A stretch of 64,000 bases of DNA from Heloderma charlesbogerti (GCA_026122225.1 JANEZZ010002362.1:124001-188000); one strand, 5' to 3'; positions 26,501-35,653 are shown, counted from the stretch's first letter. The notes: generated by a model not told the origin, from the sequence alone. Numbers and translations are program-made.

Positions 26501-29497
26501 AACTGAAGGCTATTAAAAACTACCTCACAGGGAAAGAGCCATTGCTTCCTTGTGAGTATCTTGTTGATTAAGTTTGAAGTCTGATGAATATTGCAGACAT
26601 TCAATGAATACACTAGGTGGCCTTGGGCAACCCATTGTTTGTCCGATTCAGTTCCCCCATCTGCAGTTTTACTACTAATAATACTGACCTGCCTGACATG
26701 GTAGTCGAAAGGATTATAAACCAACGGTATATTTGAAGCCCTTTGAATGCTATATAAATGTTACGTATTATTATTTAGAGAGTTCCATCTGAACTGGAAT
26801 TTATAAAACAAGTTACTGTTAAAGTCTTTGCTTGCATCAATACAAATGCAACACAATGTCATATATGACTAAAAAAACAGACATCAGTTCTATTGCTCAT
26901 ACTCTTTGGTCAAAAGCTGCTTGTGCCGTGATCTCCTTAAGCTTTGTTAATGAGAGCTCAACTGAGCCATGACTTGGATGTGAGACCTATAAGCAAACTC
27001 AGTGCTGAGGATATGAAGATTAAGTACATAGTATTCTGTGGTTTAAACAAATGGTGCTGACTGCGGTGCAGCTGTGCACATGCTGCTGGGAATTTTCCAT
27101 TGTTGGTAATGGCAAACAAAACATCCCACATTGCTCATGGTATCTTTGTCTTCTGTAGTAGGCAATGCGTTGGGGTGGAGGGTGCTCTGAATCACAGCCA
27201 ATATTCTGGAATGATGCTACCAAGCGTCACATATACTGGATGAAATATAGTATGGACATATGGAACTCCTATAAGGCTGAATGCATGGAATATTGAAAAT
27301 TCAGATTTCTATGTATAAGAGAGAAGTGCAAACTTTGGTATCCAGTGTGAGGATCCTCCCCTCCATCTCATCTCGAAATCAAATAGGTGAGATTTCCACC
27401 ACTTGCAACGTCTTCTGGTGTCAGACTCCACAGTGAAGTCCCCGGTTTGTAACAACAGATCTATAGAATTCCTGCCAATGGGCTGGATCCATATTTAGTC
27501 ATATTTACAATAGTCCCATTGAAATCAATGGGATTTAAGAACAACCAAGAGTCTTGTTGCATCTTAAACACTAACAGATTTATGTATTCTGGCATAAGCT
27601 TTTGTGGACACTGTCGACATCATGAGATGCATGAAGTGTCAACCTGAAACTGGCCAATTTATATACACATGTGGGTGGGGGGGCTGCAGAGGGGAGAGAG
27701 ATGTAACCAGTAATGTCAGATGGGATTGAAATGCAGTGATTGTTAGCTGAACAGTTGCCATCACAAAACACAGACATCATTGCAATGATGAGCCAGTTAA
27801 TATACTGAAATGCAAAACTGAACAGCAAAAAAGTACAGACTGATTATTGCCTTAGTTATAACTTAGGTTCCTTTGATTTCAATAGCTATATGCTAAGTAT
27901 GACTACGTCTGGATCCAACCTAGTATCTACTGCATCCGGCTCCATACATGCTTTTTATTAATGCTTTAAAACTTTATAGGTGATAAAGAATTGATACAGG
28001 AAGTACTGTTTGATGCGGTGGTGAGTGCACCAATAGAAGCTTATTGGACCAGCCTTGCACTAAACAAATCAGAGTAAGTGAACAAAACATTGTTTATAAT
28101 TTCTTTAAACATACATACATATCTACATGTACATACATACATACATATATACATTTCACCGCAAGTCAATTATTATTATTTTTAGGTCTGTTGCACACAA
28201 GGAATTCACTTGCCATCATAGGCTGCTCAATTTATTTCAGTGGAATTTCAATTTCTGGGGGAAACTGCTGATGTGCTTTATTCAGGCTTGTCGAGGAGGT
28301 GTGCCATTCATTGGTTTGGTGAAGTTCTGAGCAGCAGTTTAAAAGTTATCAAGGTTTTATAGCCCATGAAAGCTTATGGCAGCAACTGCTGGAAAAGTTA
28401 CGTCAAGCATGCTCAGTTTCAGTCTGAAGCTAGAGTGCTGCCAGTGTTTTGAAAGGAAATTGAAATGCTAGTTTCCTGTTGCCATTGTGACAGTGGGAAG
28501 GGGTAGCAGGATACTCTCAACAGAGATAAGAGTGAGGCAATTTTGAATGCTGAGAGTGAGAATCACTCTCACTGATGGATAGATCACTGATGAAGGTGGG
28601 GGGAAGCTATGCTGGAATCCTGTGCAGGTTTACTCAGAAGTAAGCTATTCTGAACATCCAGGGACATATCTATGCATTTGTATGCATCTATTCAGTTAAT
28701 GACTTGTTCATGTTTTTTAGTTTGTCTTTTCAGAACACTGTAATTAGATATTTTTAAAAACCAGAGAAATTCAATGATAAAAAAAAACCCTGCTGGTTTA
28801 AGACCAGAGTTAAGGTTATCTCATGTTGGCTCAAACATCACAAAGCCAGGAAATTGGAAGCTAACAAACATGCCCTGTGATCAGTAATGATGTTGTGCAG
28901 AGTCACAAACTGTATTTGCTTACAAACAAGTATTCCTTTAGCAATACAGTAAGGATCAGATGCTTCAGAAGGCAATACAGGACCAGGACAACATGGGGCA
29001 TCTTTGCTGGTCCTGGACACTCCATTCTCTCTATTTGTATATGGGCCTGAAAAACCAAGGCAAAGTGTGGGCGATGGAGGGTAAGTTGTAAGCACAACGT
29101 TCTGACATTGCACAACATCATTAATGCCGTGGTGCATCTGTGCTGTCCACAGAACAGTGTATCCTTTCAATCTCACATTCACTGATTAACTGGGCAAACG
29201 TTTCCATTTTCACTTAAAGCTTAAGTTGATTAATGTGTTTCTTAAATTGATTAACATTACAGTCCTGGCTTGCCTCAAAATATACAGTTCATGATCTAGA
29301 AATATTGTTCTTCCATGCTTGATGCTCTTTTTCAGAAATTCGGACAAAGGAGTTGAAGTTGCCTTCCTTGGAACTCGGACAGGTCTTTCTCGTGTCAATT
29401 TGTTTGTGGGGCCAGAACAATTAACCAATCAGTAAGTAGTATGGCTGTATAAGATACCCACACAGGAAGGAGAGAAAGATGCACATAATTATAAAAC

Positions 29498-29533
<36 letters not shown>

Positions 29534-32500
29534 TCCTTCCTTCCTTCCTTCCTTCCTTCCTTCCATCCATCCATCCATCCTCTACTCGCCAGTTCAAGTT
29601 CCACTTTTCAAAAGATATCCAACGAAACTGATTGTTTTTGAATTTCCTATAGCAGTCTTCCCTAAGCTGGTGCCCTCCACGTGTTTTGGACTTCAACCCT
29701 CATCAGCCCCAGCCAACAGGGCAAATGATCAAGAATGCTGGGAGCTGTAGTCTGAAACATCTAGGGGCACCAGGTTGGAAGACTGTTCTGTACTATAATA
29801 TTTAGAAGTTTGGTGACATTTGTCACCACACTATGAGTCTTCTTAGACATCTACGTTTGATTCCTTTCTCATCCTCTTGGATAAAAGGAGCAGCCTTACA
29901 CTGACTTAGACCAGCAGTCAGTTCTCTAATTTATAGGTCCTCGTGTGAATGGTAAACATATGCACAAGAACAGAAACACTGTCCCTCAGGGTCTTTGGCA
30001 AATGAGGGCCAAAGTAGGTGTCACGTGGGAGATCTGTGAACTGAATCTCTCATGTTTTTTTAAAAAAATAATTCAAAAGTAACCCTGGCTCAAAGCTGCA
30101 GAGCTGGGGATTTAACCTCCCTGCATTTTCCTTAGTTAGATCACACACACCCAGCTTACCCAGATGAGGAAACTGTAGGTACCATATACATATTTATATG
30201 TCCCACCAAAACCTGTGGAGCAAATAGGAGCTTCAGGGAGGTCCTGTTTAAATCAGGAATGTGACACAGTGGAAAAGGTTAACCATCCCTGACCAGCTAA
30301 TCCTAATCTGGATCCCACTTGCAGCTCTGAATCCCACTGGAGCTGCCTTTAAATTAACATGGATCTGTTCGTGGATCTCCCACATCATGTCTAGCCTGTC
30401 TCTTCTCACTGTCACTTCTCTAGGGATGCATGAGCAGCCCATTTCTCACCCCCAAAAGGGGCTTGAAATATTTGTGAAGCTCAAATTTAAATGGGCAGAG
30501 AAAGCTCAGAGGGCATTTGCAAATGTGCTCTCCATTGCCTCTCTTTTCCCCTTCCCCAAGACCCAAGTTATCATGGGGCAGGGTGGAGTAAGATGGTGCT
30601 GGCAGAGGCGGCAGGAAATGTCAGAGGTGGCAGTGGCAGGCACTCACCAGCAGAGCATCTGTTCTTGCAAGCATTACCAGTCCCGAATTAAAACTGATGT
30701 TCTCCTTATCATTTATGCTGGGGAGGAAACCATTTGAGGCCCCTGGAGTGTCTTCCCACAGGCAGACATTACTCATGGATCATTTTCCCCATGAGTGGGA
30801 AATTTGGGAGGGGTAGTCCCAGTTAAGGATGCATGAGAAATTCGTTCCAGTTCGTTTTTGATCAGGATTTTACCCAGTTCACATCTTCCAGACCGAGCAC
30901 AGATTCAGATGCAATCTGCAATAAAAGTCTGTACATTTCTGCATTTGTAATGTGACTTGCGGACCAAAAAAAAGAGTTTGATAGTGGCTGTACATTTCAA
31001 AAATGAGTACATTTGAAACATGTACACATTTGGAAAAACACGCACACCAGTACGTGCAGATTTTCACGTGAAACAAAGTTCGCAAGCTGATCTGGACTTG
31101 AGTCCGAATCAGCTTTGAGATGGAATTCAGAAAACTTCGGTGAGCTTGCGTTTTGCTGATTTGCACATCTGTAGTCTGGGTATCATCCCCAGTGGGAAAA
31201 GGTGTTCCGCTGGGGCCCAGGGAGTGCCTACTCTTGCCACCTCTGCTGTCTCCTTCCCATCTGCAAGGTAAGTTTCTATACACATCAACAGTGGAAGGGG
31301 GAGGAAGCTCACAGGGTCAAGGAGAGCACAGCCCTGATCACCTTGCTGGAAGCAAGTGGTGAGCAGGGCTGCACTCACCTTGATCCTGCCCACTAGCGTT
31401 GGAGCAAGGGCGCTCACTTTCTCCAGCACCCCTGCCTTAATGCTCGTGACATTCTTGCACTTATTTACAGTTCCAAATGGTCAAACCTGGCATAATAATA
31501 ACGTACTTCACAGGATCATTGAGCGAGGTAAAGGTTGCAAAGCACTTTCCACCCCACCCAGTATTTCTAAGGAAGGAGTTCTGATATTCATTTGCAATCG
31601 CCTTTGGGATACTTGCACATACATGTGATTCATTTAGTTCAGGTTGAGCGGCCTGCCCTACAATGCAACAAATGCAAATCTGTTTCAATAAACAGGTTTA
31701 TTGAGTCTTACGGTGTACTTAAAGGCAACTTATAGCTGTCCTCGGGGGTGGGGGGTCATTTTGGATCTCCCAAGGCAAATGATTTCTAATTACACTTAAC
31801 CCATCACAAACAGCTAGCTGAAAATTAAAATCTTCATTCAGAATGGCCAGAATCCAAAGAGTTGTTTTTTGTTTTTTTTAAGGCGTACTTCAGGGGTGTT
31901 TTGAATTCTTCTTTTTTAACATTAGACCAGACCTCCATGCTCTTGAAAGTCCCTCAGTTTGCCATGTGGCTTGGAGAGCTGTTGTCTGAGAAATGTAAGC
32001 CCAAAGACTCCTTGGGCACATGGAACTAATTGCACAACTCATTGGATTCTGGCCACGGTGTTTTGTAAAGAAACAATCTGAAAAGTATTAGCTCAAAATG
32101 ATTTCCTACACCCTTTCCCCCCATTTTTTTTAAACATGTATGTAGCATGTTTATTATCAAGTGCATTCTTATCTGAGAAGGTATTGTAAATACAGAATAC
32201 TGCCTACATTATTCCACTCTGAATTGTTTTGGGAGAATTCAAAAGATAACTTAATTTTTGAAGTTAGATGATAAAGAAACCAAAAAAGCAGCAAACGTTT
32301 TATGTTTCCTTCTGTTTCAAGAGACTTCTTGACAGCTGAGGACAAGGAGAATATTTTTAATGCTGATCATTTCCCACTCTGGTACAGAAGAGCTGCTGAG
32401 CAGATCCCAGGAAGTTTTGTCTACTCCATCCCATTCAGTACAGGTTTGTCATGAAGTTATGCTCTGAGTCACAGCTAATTCAAAAACTAACCCAAAAGTC

Positions 32501-35203
32501 ACTCTGTTAATCCAAATTTGGTATCCAATATTTATTTTTGCATTATAATACTTCAGGTTTGATTATAGTTTTATTTGTTTGTTTGTTTATTTCATTTCTA
32601 TATTCCCCAATAGTCGAAGCTCTTTGGGAGGTTCACAAAAATTAAAACCAAAAAGCGCAGCATAAAACAATATAAAATATGAAAGCTTAAGATCACAATA
32701 TAACAGTACAACCAGAATAAAACCTAGCAGCAATGTAGAGATTTAAAATACAGATTTAAAACACCAAAGCTTAAAGACTAGGAAGCTAAAATGCTAAAAT
32801 ACTGGGAGAATAAAAAGGTCTTCACCTGGCCCTGGAAGGAGTACAAAGTAGGTTCCAGGCGAACCTCTCTAGGGAGCTCATTCCACAGCCAGGGTGCCAT
32901 AGCTCAAAAGGCCATCTTCCTGGTAGCCACCAACCCCACTTCCTTTAGTGGGCACTCCCAGAGAAGGACCCCTGGGGATAATCTTAGGGCAGGCACATAT
33001 GGGAGGAGGCAATCCTTCAGATAACCTGGCCCCAAGCCATTAAGGGCTTTGAATGTTAATACCAGCACCTTGAATCGGACCCAGAAATGGACTGGTAGCC
33101 AGTGCAGCTGGAAAAGTACTGGCATAATATGATCTCATCAGCCAGTCCCTGTTAACAACCTTGCTGCCCTATTTTGGACTAGTTGAAGTTTCCAGATTGT
33201 TTTCAAAGGCAGCCCCACGTGTAACACATTGCAGTAATCCAGACTAGAGGTTTACAGAGCATGGATAACTATAGCTGGGCTATCTCTGTTCAGATAAGGG
33301 CATAGTTGATATATCAGCCGAAGCTGATAAAAAGTGCTCTGTGCCACTGAGTTCACCTATGCCTCAAGTGACAGTTCTGGGTCCAAGAGCAGCCCCCAAA
33401 TACGAACCTGATCCTTGAGGGAGAGTACAGCCTCCTCCAGAACAGGTTGAACTTCACCTAGCTGGTCAGACGAACCACCCATTAACTGTAAGTCCGTCTT
33501 GTCAGGACTGAGTTTCAGTTTATTGGCCCTCATCCAGTTCATTACCATTCCCAGGCACTGATTCAGAACACCCACTGCCTCACCTGGGTTTGATGAAAAA
33601 GAGAGGTAGAGCTGGATGCCATCTGCATATGGATGGCACCTCAGCCCACACCTCCAGATAACCTCCTCCAGCGGTTTCAGGGCGATGTTGAACAGCATAG
33701 GGGATAAAATAGGGCTCTGTGGAACCCCATCGCATAATTGTCAAGGCACAGAGCAATAATCCCCCAGAACCACCCTCTGCAATAAGCCATCCAAGTAGGA
33801 GCAGAACCACTGCAGTGCCTCCAACTCCCTACCCAGACAATCTATCCAGAAGGATACCATGGTTGATGGTAGCGAAAGCTGCTGAGAGGTCCAGGGGAAT
33901 CAACAGGGTCATGCTCCCCTGTCCCTCTTCTGGCAGAGGTCATTCCAAGCACAACCAAGACAGTTTCCATTCCAAAACCAGGCCTGAAGCCTGATTGAAA
34001 TGGATCCATATAATCCGTTCATTCAAGAGTGCCTGGAGTTGTCCTGCAGCCACCCACTCAAGCACCTTGCCCAGGAAGGGGATGTTGGCCACCAGCCTAT
34101 AGTTATTAATGTCCTCCGGGTCCAGGTCAGGCTTTTCAAGGAGTGGCCTGATTACCATCTCTTTTAAAGAGACCGGCACCACCCCCTCTCTCAAGGATGA
34201 ATGTACAACCTCCTGGACCCAGCCAGACATCCCCTCCTTATTTGATGTAATAAGCCATGAAGGGCAAGGGTTGAGCACACAGGTGGTTGACCGGACTTGG
34301 CCAAGCACCTTGCCTGCATCCTTGGGCCTCAATAACTGTAACTCATCCAATAAATTGGACCAGACAGTGCTCTGGATGCCTCTGCTAATGGAACTGCGTT
34401 AAATGTCCAATTTACAACGAATCTGAGCAACTTTATCTTCAAAGTGTCATGCATCACAGCATGCTACCAAGTTCTACAGTTTCTCTCCCTGGCCCAGAAT
34501 GTAACAGGCCGTGAACCACTCAGAAAAGCTCCACCTGGACAACACTGAGAAGATGCAGTGCTGATGGAAAAGAACTGTCTCTTTGCCACCTTCACCGCCA
34601 CAGAGTAGGGTCGATAATGAGCTCTAACCTGTATTCAGTCAGACTCAGCACGAGTTTTCCTCCACCTGCGTTCTAGCTATCTCTCCTCTTGCTTCATTGC
34701 CCTCAGCTCGGGTGTATACCAAGGAGCTGGCCGGGCTGTGCTCAGGGGGAGAGGGCGCTTGGGCGCAATCATGTGAACTGCCCGAGTGATCTCTGCATTC
34801 CACAGAGTGACCTGGACAGGAGCACCAGCCTTACCAGCAGGAAAATCCCCCAGAGCCCTCTGGAATCCATTGGAATCCATTTTAATAGGTCCCCCACCCT
34901 TGCAGAGGGGAAAGGCTGCTGAGAGTCTAAACCTCAGTAGGAAGTGATCCAACCATGACAAGGGGACAGATGTTAATTCCCCCACTTTCAGATCACCATC
35001 CTCCTGCCCATTTGAGAAAACCAGATCAAGCGTGTGTCCTTTTACATGTGCCAACAATAGGTAAAATAACTAATGCTAAACTGGAATCTTGATTTGAATA
35101 GCCATTTCTTTTAATATTGTAGGAATGGCAAACAAAAGCAACGTGGTAACAGCAAGTACTGCCATTCAGCTTCTAGATGACAGAAAATCCCCCGTGGTAG
35201 CAG
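2418..35203 (+). CDS. CACNA2D3: CACNA2D3 (partial): ten internal exons of calcium channel alpha-2/delta-3
   Basis: Alpha-2/delta-3 is an extracellular, membrane-anchored auxiliary subunit that helps traffic and tune voltage-gated calcium channels at the plasma membrane and presynaptic sites. Ten exons at 2418-2501, 16508-16579, 16860-16921, 22449-22516, 26262-26307, 26454-26551, 27980-28073, 29336-29431, 32322-32443 and 35123-35203 total 823 nt. Phases match at every junction, giving 274 codons with no stop. Landmarks in order are [103 protein letters not shown] and NKSNVVTAS. These fit the Cache/VGCC_alpha2 part of the subunit. They fit paralogue 3 better than 1 or 2, whose equivalents I recall as quite different. 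The nested antisense LRTM1 supports the same identity. The VWA domain, signal peptide and C-terminal anchor are outside the window. No damage is seen. Confidence 0.96.
3379..3572 (+). repeat. Interspersed repeat (GCCCTGCTGGATCAGAC type)
   Basis: It begins AGAACATAAGAAGAGCCCTG and continues GGATCAGACCGAAGGCTCAT, CTAGTCCAACATCCTG and AAGCCCACAAGCAAGAC. The same order is found at 17945-18165. The class is not certain. Confidence 0.7.
3576..3806 (-). repeat. tRNA-derived SINE (Sauria SINE-like), reversed
   Basis: The tail complement TTTATACATTTACATCCCAC is at the left and the tRNA-like head complement CCAACCACTACACCACACTG is at the right. The body has TTTTATCCTCACAACAACTC and GGCCCAAAGTCACC. Confidence 0.85.
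4322..4562 (-). repeat. tRNA-derived SINE (Sauria SINE-like), reversed
   Basis: This has the same order as the copy at 3576, ending at ATCACTATACCACGCTGG. The two copies lie in the same direction 516 bp apart, with a more decayed + strand SINE-like stretch (4122-4320) between them. Confidence 0.82.
5750..5945 (+). repeat. Fold-back repeat (GGCATAAGCTTTTGTGGAC type), part
   Basis: CTCCTGTGGCACCTCAAAAA, TTATTATGGCATAAGCTTTC and GTCCACTTCATCGGATGC follow the same layout. Confidence 0.65.
6300..6470 (+). repeat. 5S-rRNA-derived SINE
   Basis: The sequence CTGATCTCGGAAGCTAAGCA, then GTTAGTACTTGGATGGGA, is the 3' two thirds of 5S rRNA with its internal promoter region. The tail reads GGACTCGATGGTCTTGTAGG and TGATTCTATGATTTCT, a SINE-type 3' end. 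It is not a working 5S gene because the 5' third is missing. Confidence 0.8.
7540..8339 (+). repeat. Composite repeat, left inverted copy
   Basis: Apart from the inserted element at 7735-8205, this block is a reverse-complement match to about 12120-12440. Shared words include CCAGTACTACTAG, CACTCTCCAGGGTCCATAGG and GAAGTACATCCCAATACATT. It holds a Harbinger-like end, a middle segment and the junction with the TAGGGCTCTGCAC element. Confidence 0.75.
7735..8205 (+). mobile_element. Palindrome-array hAT-like element, copy A (right end lost)
   Basis: The left end TAGGGATGTTAGAGAATTCC matches copies D and E. The interior holds short palindromes with CATTTGCGTCCCTGC and GATAGGCTACGTATATATTT-type cores. 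The right end lacks the usual ACATCCCTA and runs directly into the host repeat at about 8206, so part of the element and one target-site copy were deleted. Comparison with the uninterrupted inverted copy near 12260 shows where it inserted. Confidence 0.75.
8340..8772 (+). mobile_element. hAT-like non-autonomous element with TAGGGCTCTGCAC ends
   Basis: The ends are TAGGGCTCTGCAC and GCTGCACAGCCCTA with a perfect 8-bp duplication TTTAAAAC (8332-8339 and 8773-8780). It is 433 bp long and G/C rich, with no coding potential. A 41-bp piece of the same element survives at about 12079-12119 with the same flank. Confidence 0.85.
12079..12440 (-). repeat. Composite repeat, right inverted copy
   Basis: This is the inverted partner of 7540-8339, 3.7 kb away. 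It keeps the junction with the TAGGGCTCTGCAC element at 12119/12120 but only 41 bp of that element. It lacks the palindrome-array insertion, so it shows the sequence before that insertion. Confidence 0.75.
12302..12782 (+). mobile_element. Harbinger-like non-autonomous element (TAA duplication)
   Basis: The ends GAGAGCAATCCTATGG and CATGGGATTGTGCCC are imperfect inverted repeats flanked by TAA on both sides. A 3-bp TAA/TTA target is the signature of PIF/Harbinger elements. It is 481 bp long. The related element at 37408-37836 has the same ends and the same flank. A reversed, shorter copy ends at about 7691. Confidence 0.7.
13218..14074 (-). mobile_element. Palindrome-array hAT-like element, copy B
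   Basis: Terminal inverted repeats TAGGGATGT and ACCATCCCTA are flanked by a perfect 8-bp duplication CCTGATCT (13210-13217 and 14075-14082). The element is 857 bp, in the inverse orientation to copies A, D and E. The interior alternates TAGGCTACGTAAGTATTT-type and CGCAAATGGCG-type palindromes, at least four of each. It has no transposase, so it is non-autonomous. Confidence 0.88.
14353..14430 (+). repeat. tRNA-derived SINE fragment
   Basis: An A-box-like GCATAGCTCAGTGATAGTGG and a B box GGTTCAATCCC are spaced as in a tRNA. Only the head remains. Confidence 0.65.
15880..16263 (-). mobile_element. hAT-like AT-rich element, reversed
   Basis: The right end GTCACCCATCCCTA is a reversed TAGGGATG-type terminus. 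The interior holds repeated ATGCATTTTTGTATG-like units on this strand. The left limit is not defined and no target-site duplication could be paired. Confidence 0.45.
16508..16579 (+). CDS. CACNA2D3: CACNA2D3 exon 2 of 10 in window
   Basis: This exon has 72 nt and 24 codons, begins [13 protein letters not shown] and ends TVDKG, phase 0 at both ends. The acceptor follows a strong T tract and reads CTTTAAG. The donor, GTATCA, is weaker than those of the neighbouring exons. The intron before it (2502-16507) is 14 kb. Confidence 0.95.
16860..16921 (+). CDS. CACNA2D3: CACNA2D3 exon 3 of 10 in window
   Basis: This exon has 62 nt, starts in phase 0 and leaves a split AG|T serine codon. It encodes [20 protein letters not shown]. 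The acceptor is TGAATCTAG and the donor is GTAGGG. The intron before it is only 280 bp. Confidence 0.95.
17945..18165 (+). repeat. Interspersed repeat (GCCCTGCTGGATCAGAC type), second copy
   Basis: It contains ACATAAGAAGAGCCATGCTG, ATCAGACCAAAGGTCCATCT, CCCACAAGCAGGACACAAG and TGCCTCTGATACTTGAGGT, and ends in TAGTAGCCATTGATTGCC. Confidence 0.7.
18273..19182 (-). mobile_element. Palindrome-array hAT-like element, copy C
   Basis: The left end is TAGGGATGG and the right end is ACTTCCCTA, flanked by TCTCTAGC (18265-18272) and TCTCTAAC (19183-19190), 7 of 8 bases alike. It is 910 bp long. At 18320-18475 it contains tandem G/C-rich units built on GGGGGGGAGGCGCC, then palindromes with TACGTAAACATTTACGTA and variants. 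Confidence 0.87.
19664..21101 (+). mobile_element. hAT-like AT-rich element split by copy D
   Basis: It begins TAGGGGTGCATGAGAAATTT and ends TTTGCATATCCCCA. It shares its sequence with 30824-31173, including AATGTGATCTGTGGACCA and the ACAAAGCTCGCAAGCTGA region. The palindrome-array element at 19824-20804 interrupts it. The flanking 8-mers match in only 5 positions. Confidence 0.55.
19824..20804 (+). mobile_element. Palindrome-array hAT-like element, copy D, nested in another repeat
   Basis: The left end is TACGGATGTCAGAGAATTCC and the right end is GTACATCCCTA, flanked by a perfect 8-bp duplication GTTCAACA (19816-19823 and 20805-20812). It is 981 bp long. It splits an older AT-rich element (19664-21101). 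The interior holds about six short palindromes with different stems but the same layout. No protein is encoded. Confidence 0.9.
22449..22516 (+). CDS. CACNA2D3: CACNA2D3 exon 4 of 10 in window
   Basis: This exon has 68 nt. Its first base completes the serine codon and it then encodes [17 protein letters not shown] followed by VTIEE, ending on the first base of a glycine codon. It contains an N-V-T glycosylation sequon. The acceptor is CTGCACAG and the donor is GTAATA. Confidence 0.96.
23065..23275 (+). repeat. Old tRNA-derived SINE copy
   Basis: A degraded A box (GTTCAGTCATAGAGCACTTG) is followed by AACTGGGCTAGATGGAGAA and GATATAAGGAACCTTCC. A similar degraded copy is at about 44020-44170. 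Confidence 0.55.
23483..23916 (+). mobile_element. hAT-like non-autonomous element, Cache-intron copy
   Basis: The ends are TAGGGATGTCAGAGAAATCT and ACAACCCTA, flanked by CTCCCTTC (23475-23482) and GTCCCTTC (23917-23924), 7 of 8 alike. It is 434 bp long. The interior is rich in repeated TTTGCGCAAAT/ATTTGCACAA words that can pair with each other. The left end matches the palindrome-array family but the interior differs. It lies in the CACNA2D3 intron after the exon at 22449. Confidence 0.8.
24260..24420 (+). repeat. tRNA-derived SINE
   Basis: The head GTAGATCAGTGGCAGAGGAG and CAGGTTCAATCCCCAGC is followed by a body ending in ATTGGGTTAGATGGACC. It is the same family as 14353 and 44486. Confidence 0.7.
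24811..24922 (+). repeat. 5S-rRNA-derived segment in left palindrome arm
   Basis: The words GATCTCAGAAGCTCAGCAGG and CAGTACTTGGATGGGAGACC match 5S rRNA and the SINE at 6300. The usual SINE tail after GAGCAGGGGGTTGTT is absent. Confidence 0.75.
25506..25618 (-). repeat. 5S-rRNA-derived segment in right palindrome arm
   Basis: This is the reverse complement of the segment in the left arm, with several base differences (for example TATTGACCAGG against the complement of CAGTACTTGG). Both arms have changed independently since the palindrome formed. Confidence 0.75.
26262..26307 (+). CDS. CACNA2D3: CACNA2D3 exon 5 of 10 in window
   Basis: This short exon has 46 nt, encodes [14 protein letters not shown] and ends in a split tryptophan codon TG|G. 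The acceptor is TGGTTTCAG and the donor is GTAAGT. It was found only because the reading frame needs it between its neighbours. Confidence 0.95.
26454..26551 (+). CDS. CACNA2D3: CACNA2D3 exon 6 of 10 in window
   Basis: This exon has 98 nt. It completes the tryptophan codon, then encodes [16 protein letters not shown] and continues through LTGKEPLLP to a split cysteine codon T|GT. The two cysteines (YC and the split codon) are candidates for extracellular disulfides. The acceptor is TGTCCTCAG, the donor is GTGAGT and the upstream intron is 146 bp. Confidence 0.96.
27536..27850 (+). repeat. Fold-back repeat (GGCATAAGCTTTTGTGGAC type), left part
   Basis: It contains AGAGTCTTGTTGCATCTTAA, GGCATAAGCTTTTGTGGAC and GTTGCCATCACAAAACACAG in the same order as at 56712. 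Confidence 0.65.
27980..28073 (+). CDS. CACNA2D3: CACNA2D3 exon 7 of 10 in window
   Basis: This exon has 94 nt. It encodes [17 protein letters not shown] then [13 protein letters not shown] and ends in a split glutamate codon GA|A. It contains an N-K-S sequon. The acceptor is ACTTTATAG and the donor is GTAAGT. Confidence 0.96.
29336..29431 (+). CDS. CACNA2D3: CACNA2D3 exon 8 of 10 in window
   Basis: This exon has 96 nt. It encodes [16 protein letters not shown] then [15 protein letters not shown] and ends in a split glutamine codon CA|A. The acceptor is CTTTTTCAG and the donor is GTAAGT. A tetranucleotide microsatellite begins 68 bp after the donor. Confidence 0.96.
29499..29580. repeat. Tetranucleotide microsatellite, three successive motifs
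   Basis: TTTC units pass into TTCC units and then ATCC units over 82 bp. It begins 68 bp after the donor of the exon ending at 29431. Confidence 0.95.
29655..29785 (+). repeat. Short palindromic repeat (ACTCCCATCATCC type)
   Basis: CCCTAAGCTGGTGCCCTCCA at the left pairs with GGGGCACCAGGTTGGAAG at the right. The middle holds GGACTTCAACCCTCATCAG and CTGGGAGCTGTAGTCTGAA. Other copies lie at about 39335-39478, 43903-44020, 44362-44440 and 60959-61075. Confidence 0.65.
30824..31173 (+). mobile_element. hAT-like AT-rich element (TGTGCACATTTGAAA type)
   Basis: The ends are TAAGGATGCATGAG and TTGCACATCTGTA with imperfect 8-bp flanks GTCCCAGT (30816-30823) and GTCTGGGT (31174-31181). It is 350 bp long. 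The interior has repeated TACATTTGAAACATGTACAC-like words. The same family is at 19664-21101 and, in part, at 49488-49800. Confidence 0.65.
32322..32443 (+). CDS. CACNA2D3: CACNA2D3 exon 9 of 10 in window
   Basis: This is the longest exon here, at 122 nt. It encodes [20 protein letters not shown], then [18 protein letters not shown], and ends on the first base of a glycine codon. The acceptor AG falls in TTTCAAG, one base before GAC, chosen because only that AG keeps the frame. The donor is GTTTGT. Confidence 0.95.
32565..35060 (-). mobile_element. CR1/L3-type LINE, 5'-truncated and decayed
   Basis: Reversed frames at 35057-34677 ([12 protein letters not shown], end of an AP endonuclease domain), 34350-33940 (reverse transcriptase N-terminal part) and 33698-33357 ([17 protein letters not shown], [12 protein letters not shown]) occur in the correct order. 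The polymerase box reads YADG instead of YADD, and the frames are broken by shifts and stops, so the element is dead. The 3' tail complement TATTCCCCAATAGTCGAAG is at the left end. It fills almost all of the intron before the exon at 35123. Confidence 0.88.
35123..35203 (+). CDS. CACNA2D3: CACNA2D3 exon 10 of 10 in window
   Basis: This exon has 81 nt. It encodes [18 protein letters not shown] then DDRKSPVVA and ends with the first base of the next codon (phase 1). It has an N-K-S sequon. The acceptor is ATATTGTAG and the donor is GTAAAA. The next expected exon, opening with a VGIQMKLEF-like sequence, was not found before the window ends, so the following intron exceeds 28 kb. Confidence 0.95.
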
Positions 35204-35653
35204 GTAAAATGGCTGCTTCTTTTCTACATCAGTACTGTAAATGGGCTTTGATTTGTCATGCTGCTTATGCGTCTATAAAAATTCTCACTTCAAGACTGTT
35301 TTGGAAGGAAATTCAATAAAATGCAATTTAATAACCACATGTCTGGGTCAATGCAGACCTCCTATCCTTTAAATGCTTGATGCTGAATGCCTTGAACACA
35401 GACACTTTTTATAAGTTGGTAGGGGGTCAATTTAGGATAAACCAAACAGTAAGTAAAAACAACAACAAAAATCTTCTTGGGCAGTCTCAAGTCTTTTCTA
35501 CTATTATATATTTTAATTAGAGTGGGTGCAGCCCCATGAGTCATATCTGTGTTTCAAGTTAGGTGCAAATGTAACATGAGAATAACAAGATAGGCAGTGG
35601 GGTTGGCAAGGAGATCTGTGAATAGGAGTAGGTGAAAAGTAGCACCGGCGATT

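Noticed and set aside
30261..30737. A 158-residue open frame
   Set aside because: It lies in an intron, has no domain or paralogue I recognise, and shows no splice context of its own.
2418..35203. Identity as CACNA2D1, CACNA2D2 or CACNA2D4
   Set aside because: The landmark sequences ([36 protein letters not shown]) fit paralogue 3 better than my memory of 1 and 2, and the nested LRTM1 is specific to the CACNA2D3 locus.
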